A program made the translations under genes and the position numbers. The notes under the pieces are model-generated. The model saw only the letters and a program-made list of their open reading frames with translations, was not told where the DNA came from and searched no databases. 64,000 bases of DNA from contig QORU01000004.1 of assembly GCA_003574785.1 (NCBI GenBank), positions 186,001 to 250,000 on the forward strand, given 5' to 3'. Shown one piece after another: positions 43,239 through 51,976 of the stretch. Each line of letters begins with the position of its first letter. The first letter of the stretch is position 1. This DNA comes from Taklimakanibacter deserti (GTDB taxonomy: Bacteria > Pseudomonadota > Alphaproteobacteria > Rhizobiales > Aestuariivirgaceae).

Positions 43239-43982
43239 TCAGGTTTTTTGCGGCTTTGCCGCCTCGCGATAGCGCTTGAGGCGCTCGGCGGAATTGCGCA
43301 GGTGGATGGCCGCGGCGGCGCGCGCGGCTTCCGGGTCGCGCCGTTCGATCGCATCATAGATAGCCTGATGCTCGGCCAGGACGTCGACCATCAGCCCGGC
43401 ATAGCGCGCCGTATTGGCGCGCGCGGTGCGAATCAGCCGCCGCACCTCGTCTTCGAGAAATCTTCCGAAGCGCACGATGTGGCGGTTATGGCTGGCGCGG
43501 AGGATCTCATAGTGGAACTGCATGTCCTCATCGCTGCCCGAGCGCTGCTCGGCAACGGCATCCTTGAGGTCGTCGAGCGACATCTTGATCCGCTTGAGCT
43601 CGCCCGCCGTTCGCCGGCCGGCCGCCAGTGCCGTGTATTCGCTCTCGACCGAAATCAGGAACTCGATGAGCTGGGCGAGATCGTCGCGATCCTCGAAATC
43701 AGGATGCAGCCGGAAGCCCGGATGGTTGCGGGCCACCAGACGGCCATTGCGGCTCGCGACCACCAGGCCTTCGGCGCGCAGGATGTTCAAGCCGTCACGC
43801 ACGGCTTTCAGACCGACGCCGAATTTCGTCGCGAGATCGCGGTCCTCCGGCAGGAGGCTGCCCGCTTTCACCCGTCCCGATTCAATGTCGCGGCGTAAAG
43901 CCACGGCGATGTGATCGGGCAGCGTGCTTGATTTCGGAAGCTTGGATCGACGGGTCACTGTCTCGGGCCTTTTCATCAGCAC
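43239..43982 (-). CDS. GntR/FadR-family transcriptional regulator
   Basis: 247 residues. The N-terminal winged helix (LPDHIAVALRRDIESGRVKAGSLLPEDRDLATKFGVG, then VRDGLNILRAEGLV) is that of GntR proteins; the C-terminal all-helical FCD ligand domain (FHYEILRASHNRHIVRFGRFLEDEVRRLI and LAEHQAIYDAIERRDPEAARAAAAIHLRNS) holds the metal-binding His and Asp residues typical of FadR-like sensors. The N-terminus is long and basic. It is the last gene of the flavoenzyme operon, with zero spacing after the SDR. It is the leading candidate to bind the paired palindromes at 43177 and 46845 and to respond to a substrate of the pathway. Confidence 0.9.
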   Translation of the reverse strand: MLMKRPETVTRRSKLPKSSTLPDHIAVALRRDIESGRVKAGSLLPEDRDLATKFGVGLKAVRDGLNILRAEGLVVASRNGRLVARNHPGFRLHPDFEDRDDLAQLIEFLISVESEYTALAAGRRTAGELKRIKMSLDDLKDAVAEQRSGSDEDMQFHYEILRASHNRHIVRFGRFLEDEVRRLIRTARANTARYAGLMVDVLAEHQAIYDAIERRDPEAARAAAAIHLRNSAERLKRYREAAKPQKT

Positions 43983-44726
43983 TCAACCTGCCATATGGAG
44001 ACCGCCATTTACATGCAAAACTTCGCCGGTGATGAAGCTGGCGGCGGGGCTGCTCAAGAACAGAACCGCTTGCGCCACTTCGTCGGCCGTTCCCAGCCGA
44101 TGGAGCGGCGTGTCCGAGACGAGGCGGGAAAGCTGGTCATCCGCCAATTGCCTGATCATCCTGGTGTCGATGAGCCCCGGCGAGACGGCATTGACGCGTA
44201 TGCCTGGCGCCAGCTCGCGCGCGAGGCTGCGGGTCAAGGCCAGGACACCGCCTTTCGCCGCGGCATATTGCGCGTGCTCGAAGCTGCCGCGATGCGCCGC
44301 CATCGAGGCGACATTCACGATGCTGCCCGGCGAGCGCAAATGGGGATGAAGGGCCTTGAGCGTCAGGAAGACGCCGTCGAGATTCACCGAGATGCCGGCA
44401 TCCCAGGTTTCCGGCCGCATCGCCCCGAACGGCGCGTGCTGATAGAGCCCGGCAGACGTCACGACGACATCGAAGCCGCCGAACGCAGCCGCGCCCTTGG
44501 CCGCGACATTCGTGGCGTCATCGAGCCTGGTCACGTCCTGGCGGAGGGCGATGATCCGGGCGGAAGCCTGAGCCTTGACCTCGGCGATGGCCGAGGGATC
44601 GAGATCCGTCAGCACGAGATTGGCGCCTGCTTGCGCGAAGCGCCGGGCGATCGCCATGCCGATCTCGCCGCCGGCGCCGGTGACGAGAACGGTCTTGCCG
44701 CTGAAATCCGCCATGCCGTCACTCAC
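43983..44726 (-). CDS. SDR-family oxidoreductase
   Basis: 247 residues. Cofactor loop TGAGGEIGMAIARRF near residue 16; a downstream segment with TSAG in place of NNAG (VVVTSAGLYQHAPF near 88); catalytic Ser in VNVASMAAHRGS near 137 and YAAAKGGVLAL near 152 (YxxxK); C-terminal ITGEVLHVNGGLHMAG. NAD(P)-dependent alcohol dehydrogenase. The start overlaps the stop of the flavoenzyme gene by 4 bp; the gene continues directly into the GntR regulator. Confidence 0.9.
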   Translation of the reverse strand: MSDGMADFSGKTVLVTGAGGEIGMAIARRFAQAGANLVLTDLDPSAIAEVKAQASARIIALRQDVTRLDDATNVAAKGAAAFGGFDVVVTSAGLYQHAPFGAMRPETWDAGISVNLDGVFLTLKALHPHLRSPGSIVNVASMAAHRGSFEHAQYAAAKGGVLALTRSLARELAPGIRVNAVSPGLIDTRMIRQLADDQLSRLVSDTPLHRLGTADEVAQAVLFLSSPAASFITGEVLHVNGGLHMAG

Positions 44727-46810
44727 GGATCGGTCTTCTGCACTTCGCGCTTGACCATGATGCTCTCCGGGCTCTCGTCGAGCTGGCGTGCAAATTTGTG
44801 ACCGGAATAGACCGACTGGGCTATGGTCGAGGGCGACAGGCAGTCGCCGATCCGGGTCAGCGATTTCAGTTGCGGCGGTACCTTCTCGTCGGACCCGACG
44901 AGTTCCCGATAGAGCCGGTCATCGGGGATGCGCGACGTCACCGGGATGAAGATCCTGGCTTCGATCTCCCGCCGCCGTCCCGTGAAGATGCATTCTGCCG
45001 TCACCGATCCATCGCCGATCGCCATGATGTCGGTATTGGGGACGATCTCTATCCCCGACTTGAGCAACCGCTCCTGGATGAAGCCCTGATCGCCGGTGAA
45101 CATCGTCCAGCTCGAGGCCAGCGCCGCGGCGGTGACGAGCGTGACCGCATGTCCCTGCTTGACCAGCACTTCGGCAAGCGAGCCCCCCATGAAATAGTGA
45201 TCATCATCGAAGATGACGACTGGTCCTGGCACCTCGGCGCCGTTCATGATGTCGTCGGGCGACATCACCACGCTCCTTTCATGTCGCGGCAAGGGAAAGG
45301 CATGGCGCCGGCCGACACCGTCGGCGCGCCACTGCGCGCCGGTGGCAAGGGCGACATGATCGAAACCGAATTCCAGGACCTGCCCGGCTGTGAGCTCGCT
45401 GTCCAGGAAGATCTCCACATTCGGCTGCTTCTGCACTTGCGACAATCGGTAATCGCGCACCCTGATCCATTCGCCGAGGCCTGGCAGCTTGGTGACTTTC
45501 AGCAAATGGCCGCCGAGCTCGCGGGAGGATTCGGCGAGCGTCACGGCATAGCCGCGCTTGCCGAGCGCCTGCGCCGCCTCGAGCCCGGCCGGTCCCGATC
45601 CTACGATGAGAACGCTGCTCGCCGAACGTGCGATGTTCATCCGTTCCGGATGCCAGCCGCGCCGCCACTCCTCCATCATCGTCGGATTCTGCGTGCATCG
45701 CACCGGCGTCACCATGAATTGGCTGGCGATACAGATGTTGCAGCCGATGCATTCGCGGATGTCTTCAGGCCTGCCTTCCTTGATCTTGTTGGGAAGAAAT
45801 GGATCGGCGATCGACGGCCGGGCGGCGCCGATGAAATCGACCAGGCCACGCTTGACCAGCGACACCATGGTGTCGGGCGAAGTCAGGCGCCCGACCGACA
45901 CGACCGGCTTGCTCGACACTTTGCGCACATGCGCAAGCCACGGTTCCATCCAGTTCTCCTCGGCGAAACGCGATGTCGGCCAGTCGATATAGCCGACCGT
46001 CAGGTCCCAGAGATCGGGAAGCTCGGCGAGCAATTCCATGGCATCGCGGGCCTCTTCCTTGCTCATGCCGCGGTCGGCAATGACTTCGTCGAGCGAGAAC
46101 CTTATGGCGACCGCGCCGTCATCGCCGATTTCCTCGCGGGTCTCCTCGAGGATCTCGCGGATGAGCCGCGTGCGGTTTTCGAGGCTGCCGCCATATTCGT
46201 CGGTCCTCTGGTTGGTGCGCGGCGAAAGGAAATCATGCAGGATGCTGACGCCATGGGCGACGTAGAGATAGACGATATCGAAACCCGCCTGCCTGGCGCG
46301 GCGCACGCCCTGCCGGTGCCAGCTGCGGATTTCCTTGATCTCGGCCTTCGACACGGTACGTGAATGCGACGGGAAATCACCAAGCGGCGATGGCCTCGAT
46401 GTCGGGCTGTAGGCGATCTCGCGACTGTCCCGGTTATGCGTATAGGCGCCCGTGAGTACGGTCTCGCAGCCGGCAAGCGAGCCGTGGCGGTGCACGGCAT
46501 CGACCATCAGCGCATTCGCCCTGACATCATCGTCATTCCACAGCCTGGCATGTCCCGTCGGCGAAGGATCGCCCGCCGGATGGACCGAACAGAACTCGGT
46601 GCACACGACCGCCCAGCCGCCTTCCGCCTTCACGCCGCGCATGCCGGCGACCGTATTGGGATAGCGATAGCCGGCACCGTTGCAGTGCGGGACCTGATAG
46701 AACCGATTCCGGGCGATAAGCGGACCGATCTTCACCGGCTCGAACAGGATGTCGTAACGCGGATCGCGTCTCGCTTCGTGCTTCGGCTTGAGGGCGGCTT
46801 CGACATCCAT
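44723..46810 (-). CDS. Trimethylamine dehydrogenase-like flavin/iron-sulfur oxidoreductase
   Basis: 695 residues from ATG 46810 (the longer frame from 46864 runs through the operator). An N-terminal Old Yellow Enzyme TIM barrel binds FMN (FEPVKIGPLIARNRFYQVPH, FLSPRTNQRTDEYGGSLENR, VGRLTSPD and GAARPSIADPFLPNKI). The 4Fe-4S cluster has CIGCNICIASQ and RCTQNP near residues 345-365. A C-terminal dinucleotide-binding region follows (VLIVGSGPAGLEAAQALGKRG, LATGAQWRADG). This order is that of trimethylamine, dimethylamine and histamine dehydrogenases and of N-methylproline demethylase. So oxidative demethylation or deamination of an amine is likely; the substrate is not determined. Confidence 0.88.
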   Translation of the reverse strand: MDVEAALKPKHEARRDPRYDILFEPVKIGPLIARNRFYQVPHCNGAGYRYPNTVAGMRGVKAEGGWAVVCTEFCSVHPAGDPSPTGHARLWNDDDVRANALMVDAVHRHGSLAGCETVLTGAYTHNRDSREIAYSPTSRPSPLGDFPSHSRTVSKAEIKEIRSWHRQGVRRARQAGFDIVYLYVAHGVSILHDFLSPRTNQRTDEYGGSLENRTRLIREILEETREEIGDDGAVAIRFSLDEVIADRGMSKEEARDAMELLAELPDLWDLTVGYIDWPTSRFAEENWMEPWLAHVRKVSSKPVVSVGRLTSPDTMVSLVKRGLVDFIGAARPSIADPFLPNKIKEGRPEDIRECIGCNICIASQFMVTPVRCTQNPTMMEEWRRGWHPERMNIARSASSVLIVGSGPAGLEAAQALGKRGYAVTLAESSRELGGHLLKVTKLPGLGEWIRVRDYRLSQVQKQPNVEIFLDSELTAGQVLEFGFDHVALATGAQWRADGVGRRHAFPLPRHERSVVMSPDDIMNGAEVPGPVVIFDDDHYFMGGSLAEVLVKQGHAVTLVTAAALASSWTMFTGDQGFIQERLLKSGIEIVPNTDIMAIGDGSVTAECIFTGRRREIEARIFIPVTSRIPDDRLYRELVGSDEKVPPQLKSLTRIGDCLSPSTIAQSVYSGHKFARQLDESPESIMVKREVQKTDP

Positions 46811-46844
46811 TCGGCAGACTCCCGGCGTTCGATTGACCAATATC

Positions 46845-46858
46845 ATACTCGGTAGTAT
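46845..46858. promoter_or_regulatory. Palindromic operator between flavoenzyme operon and cupin gene
   Basis: ATACTCGGTAGTAT: arms ATACT/AGTAT with a 4-bp core, in the 92-bp divergent interval between the flavoenzyme start (46810) and the cupin start (46903). Read on the other strand, it differs at one base from the site at 43177-43190, so both operons and the cupin gene probably share a regulator. Confidence 0.6.
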
Positions 46859-46902
46859 GTACATCCCGCAAGCGTCAACATGAAGGAAAATGGAGAAGCT
46901 GG

Positions 46903-47277
46903 ATGAGCGTCACCCTGTATCGCCGAGCCGAGGTCGATTTCACCCTCGTGGACCCCGCAGCGACGCCTGATGGCGAATATGCGCTGGCCCGGCTGATCGG
47001 CGTGAAGCAGAGCGCGACACTGGGCGGCGGGCTTGTGAAATTCGACAATTGCTCCATCGAATGGACGCTCCTCTACGACGAGATTCTGGTCGTGCTCTCC
47101 GGGCGGTTCCGGCTGCGCTATGGCGAGCAGCTGGAAAATACCGTGGAAGCGGGTCCGGGCGACGTCCTCTGGCTCCCCAACAAGACCCGCCTCGCTTATG
47201 AGGGAGAGAAGGCGGAGCTGTTCTTCGCCGTCTATCCGGGCAACTGGCGCACACTCAATGGCTATCCGGAGGTTTGA
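46903..47277 (+). CDS. Cupin-domain protein (EutQ-like)
   Basis: 124 residues. A single cupin barrel: VKFDNCSIEWTLLYDEILVVLSGRFRLRYG and ENTVEAGPGDVLWLPNKTRLAYEGEKAELFFAVYPGNW. The first cupin motif lacks the usual two His (here FDNCSIEWTLLYDE keeps the Glu), as in EutQ-like ethanolamine-utilisation acetate kinases and related proteins. It lies divergent from the flavoenzyme operon and shares its operator. Likely a small enzyme or binding protein of the amine pathway. Confidence 0.78.
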   Translation: MSVTLYRRAEVDFTLVDPAATPDGEYALARLIGVKQSATLGGGLVKFDNCSIEWTLLYDEILVVLSGRFRLRYGEQLENTVEAGPGDVLWLPNKTRLAYEGEKAELFFAVYPGNWRTLNGYPEV

Positions 47278-47280
47278 AAC

Positions 47281-47964
47281 TCACTCCTTGTGCTTCTTCC
47301 ATCCGGGCTTGGGCTCGAGCCCGAAGATCAATTGATTGACCACCGCTTCCGCGATGAACAGCCGATCGACATCCATTTCATTCGCCTTCGGGCGATACCA
47401 GTTGGAGACCGAGTCCAATCCGCCGATGAGTGTCTTGGTGGCGATCTCGACGCTCGGCACCAGCAGGCTTCCCTCGCGTGTGCATTCCTCGATGACGTGG
47501 GCGAACAGATGCTCGTAGCCCGCCCTGAGATTGGTCAATTGCCGCAAGGCGCTCCGTTGCTGCGGCGTCAGTGCCCGGTCGACATGCACATCGACCGCCT
47601 GCTTGATCACATGATGGTAGGACAGCGTGCGCATCAGGAGGAGCGTATGGGCGATCGCCATCGCCTTGAGACGGGCGAGCGGCGCGAGCCCGCTGCGGGC
47701 ATGCGGCTGGACGGTGTCGCGGGCAAGCTCGATGCCTCTCTGATAGACGGCGAAGAACAGATCGATCTTGGATTTGAACTTGTAATAGATGAGGCCCTTG
47801 GTGGAATTCAGCCGCTCGGCGATGTCGTCGATCGTGGCGGCGTCGAATCCCGATTCCATGAAGCAGTCGGCGGCGGCGTCCAGTATTTCGATAATTCGAT
47901 CGGAAGAGTCTTCGCGGCCGTTGGCATTGCCCCCTCGCCCGCCAGAACTTCTGCGTCCCCGCAT
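47281..47964 (-). CDS. TetR-family transcriptional regulator
   Basis: 227 residues from ATG 47964, preceded by GAGG. The frame is open to 48009, but starts there would leave only 13 bp to the divergent gene and overlap the palindrome at 47993-48006. The TetR helix-turn-helix is RIIEILDAAADCFMESGFDAATIDDIAERLNSTKGLIYYKFKSKIDLFFAVY near residues 20-75. The C-terminal domain is of the family with paired helices (LSYHHVIKQAVDVHV, LTPQQRSALRQLTNLRAGYEHLF). A short Gly/Arg-rich N-terminus precedes the HTH. Confidence 0.88.
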   Translation of the reverse strand: MRGRRSSGGRGGNANGREDSSDRIIEILDAAADCFMESGFDAATIDDIAERLNSTKGLIYYKFKSKIDLFFAVYQRGIELARDTVQPHARSGLAPLARLKAMAIAHTLLLMRTLSYHHVIKQAVDVHVDRALTPQQRSALRQLTNLRAGYEHLFAHVIEECTREGSLLVPSVEIATKTLIGGLDSVSNWYRPKANEMDVDRLFIAEAVVNQLIFGLEPKPGWKKHKE

Positions 47965-47992
47965 TCCGCCTCGCTCATCTTGCCGACTGAAC

Positions 47993-48006
47993 ATACGACT
48001 GCGTAT
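47993..48006. promoter_or_regulatory. Palindrome between tetR and the shikimate dehydrogenase-like gene
   Basis: ATACGACTGCGTAT: arms ATACG/CGTAT with a 4-bp core, in the divergent interval. Symmetry and position suit the TetR operator. Only the outer ATAC...GTAT is shared with the sites at 43177 and 46845, so it is probably a different operator. Confidence 0.5.
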
Positions 48007-48022
48007 CATTACAATTAGGCCA

Positions 48023-48853
48023 ATGAAAAGTCATCACCCAACCGGGACCATAAGCGGCGCGACCACGCTCGTCGGCATCCTCGCCGATCCGATCGCCCAT
48101 ATTCAAACGCCGCAGCGCCTGAACGCGTGGTTCAGGGACGAGGGCTGCGATGCCGTTCTCGTTCCGATGCATGTAACGGCGAACGACCTCGAGCGCCTGG
48201 TTGAAGGCGCGCGAAGGATCCAGAATCTCGGCGGCCTCATCGTGACGGTGCCGCACAAGGAATCGATGACCCGGCTGTGCGATCGGCTCGGCGAGGAGGC
48301 TGCGATGACGGGAGCCGTGAATGCCGTTCAGCGAATGCCCGACGGGCGGCTGCTGGGTGAAAACTTCGATGGCAAGGGCTTCGTCGGTGGCTTGCGAGGC
48401 AGAGGAATCGATCCCAAAGGCCATGACGTGCTGCTGGCAGGTGCCGGCGGCGCGGCGCGCGCGATCGGATTTGCGCTGGCGCGGGAAAGGATTGGCTCGC
48501 TCGTCATTGCCAATCGCAATCGGGATCGGGCGCAGGAGCTTGCCGATTCGATCCACAGGAATTTTCCGCAGCTGCCGATTGCCGCCACCCGTGACGAGGC
48601 GCCAGGGCCATTCTCCCTGATCGTGAATGCCACCACTCTCGGCATGAAGGAAAGCGATGAAATACCCGTGGCGGAAAGCCTGCTGCGGCCAGGCATGGTG
48701 GTGGCGGAAGCGGTCATGAAGCCGGCCCGGACGAAGTTGCTCGACAAGGCCGAACGTCATGGCTGCCACGTCCATGAGGGTCGCCACATGCTTGAAGCGC
48801 AAATCGAGCTGCTCGGCCGGTTTGTGCTGGGCAGCCGGCAATCCCAATCTTGA
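48023..48853 (+). CDS. Shikimate/quinate dehydrogenase-like protein
   Basis: 276 residues from ATG 48023. The N-terminal substrate domain has VGILADPIAHIQTPQRLNAWF and the lysine motif IVTVPHKESMTRLCD near residue 72, then GAVNAVQRMPDGRLLGENFDGKGFVGGLRG. The Rossmann domain has VLLAGAGGAARAIGFALAR near 137 and IVNATTLGMKESDEI. These are the AroE family signatures. The absence of other aro genes, the TetR neighbour and the catabolic context suggest a paralogue in quinate/shikimate or hydroxy-acid catabolism and not the biosynthetic AroE, but this is inference. Confidence 0.85.
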   Translation: MKSHHPTGTISGATTLVGILADPIAHIQTPQRLNAWFRDEGCDAVLVPMHVTANDLERLVEGARRIQNLGGLIVTVPHKESMTRLCDRLGEEAAMTGAVNAVQRMPDGRLLGENFDGKGFVGGLRGRGIDPKGHDVLLAGAGGAARAIGFALARERIGSLVIANRNRDRAQELADSIHRNFPQLPIAATRDEAPGPFSLIVNATTLGMKESDEIPVAESLLRPGMVVAEAVMKPARTKLLDKAERHGCHVHEGRHMLEAQIELLGRFVLGSRQSQS

Positions 48854-48885
48854 CCGTGGGGCGTGCCCGACCCCATAGCTTCCTC

Positions 48886-49038
48886 ATGGCCAAGCCGCCG
48901 CCCAAAATCACGAAGCCCGCCAGCCGCGCCGAGCGCCTCGCCGAGGCGCTCAGGGCCAATCTGAAGCGCCGCAAGGCCCAGGCCAGGAGCCGGGCCGACA
49001 CCAAGACCCCGCCGGAACGGCCGAAGCCCCGCGGTTAA
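48886..49038 (+). CDS. Small basic conserved protein upstream of murA
   Basis: 50 residues from ATG 48886: MAKPPPKITKPASRAERLAE, then ALRANLKRRKAQARSRA and a Pro/Lys/Arg-rich end. Highly basic, helical centre, no membrane segment. Small proteins with the pattern RAxRLAxALRxNLxRRKAQ often precede murA in Hyphomicrobiales. Function unknown. The gene ends 133 bp before murA. Confidence 0.6.
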   Translation: MAKPPPKITKPASRAERLAEALRANLKRRKAQARSRADTKTPPERPKPRG

Positions 49039-49171
49039 CCAGGGTTCCCGTCAGGATTTGCCGCAGAGGTAAACAATGACGATGATTGCCCTGACCCTGC
49101 CATTATGCTTGTTAAACTTGATCTAGGGCCATAGCTGCCCTTAGGGGAATTTTTCAGGGGAAATCGCACGC

Positions 49172-50464
49172 ATGGATCGCATCCGCATCAGGGGCGGCAA
49201 TACGCTCAACGGCACCATTCATATCAGCGGCGCCAAGAATGCCGCTTTGCCCCTGATGATCGCAGCTCTCCTGACCGAGGACACGCTCACGCTACATCGC
49301 GTGCCGCGCCTCGCCGATGTGCGCCTCCTCCAGCGTATCCTGGGCAATCACGGCGTCGACATCACCGTTGCCGGCAAGAGGTCCGGCCAGAACGGCCGTG
49401 ACGGCGAAACCTTGCGCATTTCCGCCAAGGTCATCGCCGATACGACCGCCCCTTACGAGCTCGTCTCCAAGATGCGGGCGAGCTTCTGGGTGCTGGCCCC
49501 CCTCCTCGCCCGCTGCGGCGAGGCCAAGGTCTCGTTGCCGGGCGGCTGCGCCATCGGCACCCGTCCCGTCGACCTGCACATCCTCGCCATGGAGAAGCTC
49601 GGCGCCGAGATCGCGATCGATGCGGGCTATGTCGTCGCCAGGGCCCCCAAGGGCCTGAAGGGCGGCCATATCGCTTTTCCGAAAGTGTCGGTGGGCGCCA
49701 CCCATGCCGCCCTGATGGGGGCGGTCACCGCCAAGGGCGACACGGTCATCGAGAATGCCGCGCGCGAGCCCGAGATCGGCGATGTCGCCCAGTGCTTGGT
49801 GAAGATGGGCGCCGTTATCGAGGGCATCGGCTCGTCCACCCTCAAGATCAAGGGCGTTCCGCGCCTCCACGGCGCCGAGCATGCCGTGATCGCCGACCGC
49901 ATCGAGGCCGGCACCTATGCGATGGCCGCCGCGATGACGGGGGGCGTCGTCAAGCTCGCCGGCGCCCGCATCGACACGCTGGACGAGGTGATGACCGTGA
50001 TGCGCTCGTCGGGCGTCGATGTCGAAGCCGCTAATGACGGCCTCAAGGTGAAGCGCAACGGCTCAGGCCTCGCCCCCATCAAGGTCGAGACCGAGCCCTA
50101 TCCGGGCTTCCCGACCGACCTCCAGGCCCAGCTCATGGCGCTCACCACCAGGGCCCGCGGCACGTCGATCATCCGCGAGACGATCTTCGAGAACCGCTTC
50201 ATGCATGTGCAGGAGCTCGCCCGGCTCGGCGCCGACATCCAGCTCCATGGCGACACCGCCGAGATCCGCGGCGTCGACAGGCTGACCGGCGCCCAGGTGA
50301 TGGCGACCGATCTGCGGGCTTCGGTATCGCTCGTCATCGCCGCCCTGGTCGCCGAAGGCGAGACGACGCTCCACCGCGTCTATCATCTCGACCGCGGTTT
50401 CGAGACGCTCGAGGACAAGCTCAAGGCCTGTGGCGCCGATATCGAGCGCCTGTCCAGCCATTGA
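49172..50464 (+). CDS. murA: UDP-N-acetylglucosamine 1-carboxyvinyltransferase
   Basis: 430 residues. First committed step of peptidoglycan synthesis: enolpyruvyl transfer from phosphoenolpyruvate to UDP-GlcNAc. The start [29 protein letters not shown] carries the catalytic Lys-Asn pair. The fosfomycin-sensitive catalytic Cys is C126 in [15 protein letters not shown], and [16 protein letters not shown] and [13 protein letters not shown] are further family motifs. A Cys at this place predicts fosfomycin-binding. First gene of the conserved block to yacG. Confidence 0.97.
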   Translation: MDRIRIRGGNTLNGTIHISGAKNAALPLMIAALLTEDTLTLHRVPRLADVRLLQRILGNHGVDITVAGKRSGQNGRDGETLRISAKVIADTTAPYELVSKMRASFWVLAPLLARCGEAKVSLPGGCAIGTRPVDLHILAMEKLGAEIAIDAGYVVARAPKGLKGGHIAFPKVSVGATHAALMGAVTAKGDTVIENAAREPEIGDVAQCLVKMGAVIEGIGSSTLKIKGVPRLHGAEHAVIADRIEAGTYAMAAAMTGGVVKLAGARIDTLDEVMTVMRSSGVDVEAANDGLKVKRNGSGLAPIKVETEPYPGFPTDLQAQLMALTTRARGTSIIRETIFENRFMHVQELARLGADIQLHGDTAEIRGVDRLTGAQVMATDLRASVSLVIAALVAEGETTLHRVYHLDRGFETLEDKLKACGADIERLSSH

Positions 50465-50473
50465 TAGAACGCC

Positions 50474-50896
50474 ATGTCGAAGCTCAAGCTGAGCGCCCTT
50501 GATCCGGCCGATCTCGAGATCATTTCCGCCCACATGCAGGATGCGGTCATGACCATTGGCGATATCCGCTACCTGAAGCAGGAGCGCAAATTCGCCCTCA
50601 TCGCCAACCGCTTCCTGTGGCAGACGGAGAAGCCGCCTTACGAGCGCCGCCGCGCCGGCCTGTCTTTCGACCGCGTTATCGAAGCGAAATCGCAGCGCAT
50701 CCGCCAGGGCGCGAACGATGCCGTGCTCGAGCTCCTGGCGATCTCCTTCGTCCCCGGCGAGGAGCCGTCCGGCACGGTCGTGCTTGCTTTCGCAGGTGGC
50801 GGCCAGATCAATCTCGAGGTCGAATGCATCGAAGCGCGCCTCGAGGATTTGGGTCCCGCCTGGACGACCCCCAACCTCCCCTCGCATGACCGCTGA
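50474..50896 (+). CDS. DUF2948 family protein
   Basis: 140 residues, nine bases after murA. Contains the family's LKLSALDPADLEIISAHMQDAV and IRYLKQERKFALIANRFLWQ, then FDRVIEAKSQRIRQG, LELLAISFVPGEEPSGTVVLAFAGGG and RLEDLGPAW. Widespread in alphaproteobacteria next to murA; function unknown. In relatives hisD normally follows, but here the next gene is the UPF0262 gene. Confidence 0.9.
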   Translation: MSKLKLSALDPADLEIISAHMQDAVMTIGDIRYLKQERKFALIANRFLWQTEKPPYERRRAGLSFDRVIEAKSQRIRQGANDAVLELLAISFVPGEEPSGTVVLAFAGGGQINLEVECIEARLEDLGPAWTTPNLPSHDR

Positions 50897-50936
50897 TCCT
50901 CGCTTTCGGAACTGATCTCGCCTAATTTGCCGAATT

Positions 50937-51425
50937 ATGACCGGGTCAGATCAAGCACGCCGCAACCGCCTGTCCGCCGTCGAGATCGATGAGAGCATCG
51001 GCTCGGGGCTCAGCGCCGACGTCGATCACGAGCGCCGGGTGGCCATCTACGACCTGATCGAAGACAACAGATTCACCGTGATCGGCCATCAGGCCGGTCC
51101 GTATCGGCTGCAGCTCTCGGCCGCCGACAACCGCATCATCTTCGACATCTGGAGTGAAGGCGAGGAGCGCGTGTCGATGATCGGTCTTTCGCTGTCGCCC
51201 TTCCGGCGCATCGTGAAGGACTATTTCATGATCTGCGAGAGCTACTACAAGGCGATCCGCACCGCGACGCCGAGCCAGATCGAGACCATCGATATGGCGC
51301 GCCGGGGCCTTCACAACGAGGGCAGCGATCTCCTCAAGGAGCGTCTCGAGGGCAAGGTCGAGGTCGATCAGGCGACATCGCGCCGGCTCTTCACCTTGCT
51401 CTGCGTCCTGCACTGGCGGGGTTGA
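50937..51425 (+). CDS. UPF0262 family protein
   Basis: 162 residues. Conserved features: [35 protein letters not shown], then [57 protein letters not shown] and [14 protein letters not shown], which is the typical C-terminal ending. Unknown function, restricted to alphaproteobacteria, normally encoded between hisD and the low-molecular-weight phosphatase. Forty bases separate it from the DUF2948 gene. Confidence 0.93.
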   Translation: MTGSDQARRNRLSAVEIDESIGSGLSADVDHERRVAIYDLIEDNRFTVIGHQAGPYRLQLSAADNRIIFDIWSEGEERVSMIGLSLSPFRRIVKDYFMICESYYKAIRTATPSQIETIDMARRGLHNEGSDLLKERLEGKVEVDQATSRRLFTLLCVLHWRG

Positions 51426-51434
51426 GCGCGACAG

Positions 51435-51881
51435 ATGACGGCGGATCTTCCCGGGGCCTTGCTCTTCGCCTGTACGCACAATGTCATCCGCTCGCCCATG
51501 GCGGCGGCCATTGCCAGGCATTTCTACGGCAAGCGGGCCTTCATCGCCTCTTGCGGGGTGAGGCCCGGCGAGCCCGATCCTTTCGTCGCCTCCGTCATGG
51601 ATGAGATCGGCATCGATTTGCGCAAGCATCGTCCGCAGGGCTTTGCCGATCTCGAGGATTCGAGCTTCGACGTCGTCGTCTCGCTGTCGCCCGAGGCGCA
51701 TCACCGGGCGCTCGAAATGACCCGCACCATGGCGATCGAGGCGGAATACTGGCCGACCTTCGACCCCTCGGCGACCGTCGGCAGCCGCGAGCAGATCCTT
51801 GATTCCTATCGCGATGTCCGCGACGGGCTGATGCGGCGCATCAGGGCCCGATTCGGCGCGCTCGGCGCTCGCGGTGTATGA
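51435..51881 (+). CDS. Low-molecular-weight protein tyrosine phosphatase family protein
   Basis: 148 residues. The catalytic P-loop C-x5-R is near the N-terminus: FACTHNVIRSPMA with Cys13 and Arg19. The general-acid Asp is in YWPTFDPSAT near residue 109. Compared with ArsC arsenate reductases the later redox Cys pair is missing. Conserved neighbour of infA in Hyphomicrobiales; substrate unknown. Confidence 0.9.
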   Translation: MTADLPGALLFACTHNVIRSPMAAAIARHFYGKRAFIASCGVRPGEPDPFVASVMDEIGIDLRKHRPQGFADLEDSSFDVVVSLSPEAHHRALEMTRTMAIEAEYWPTFDPSATVGSREQILDSYRDVRDGLMRRIRARFGALGARGV

Positions 51882-51976
51882 TCTGATTCGGCGTTTTCCG
51901 CCCGCCAACCGCAAGCTTGATTTTGCCGGGCAACCGGTTCATGGGTAGCGCCACCGCAAACCAGCCAGGGAACCAT

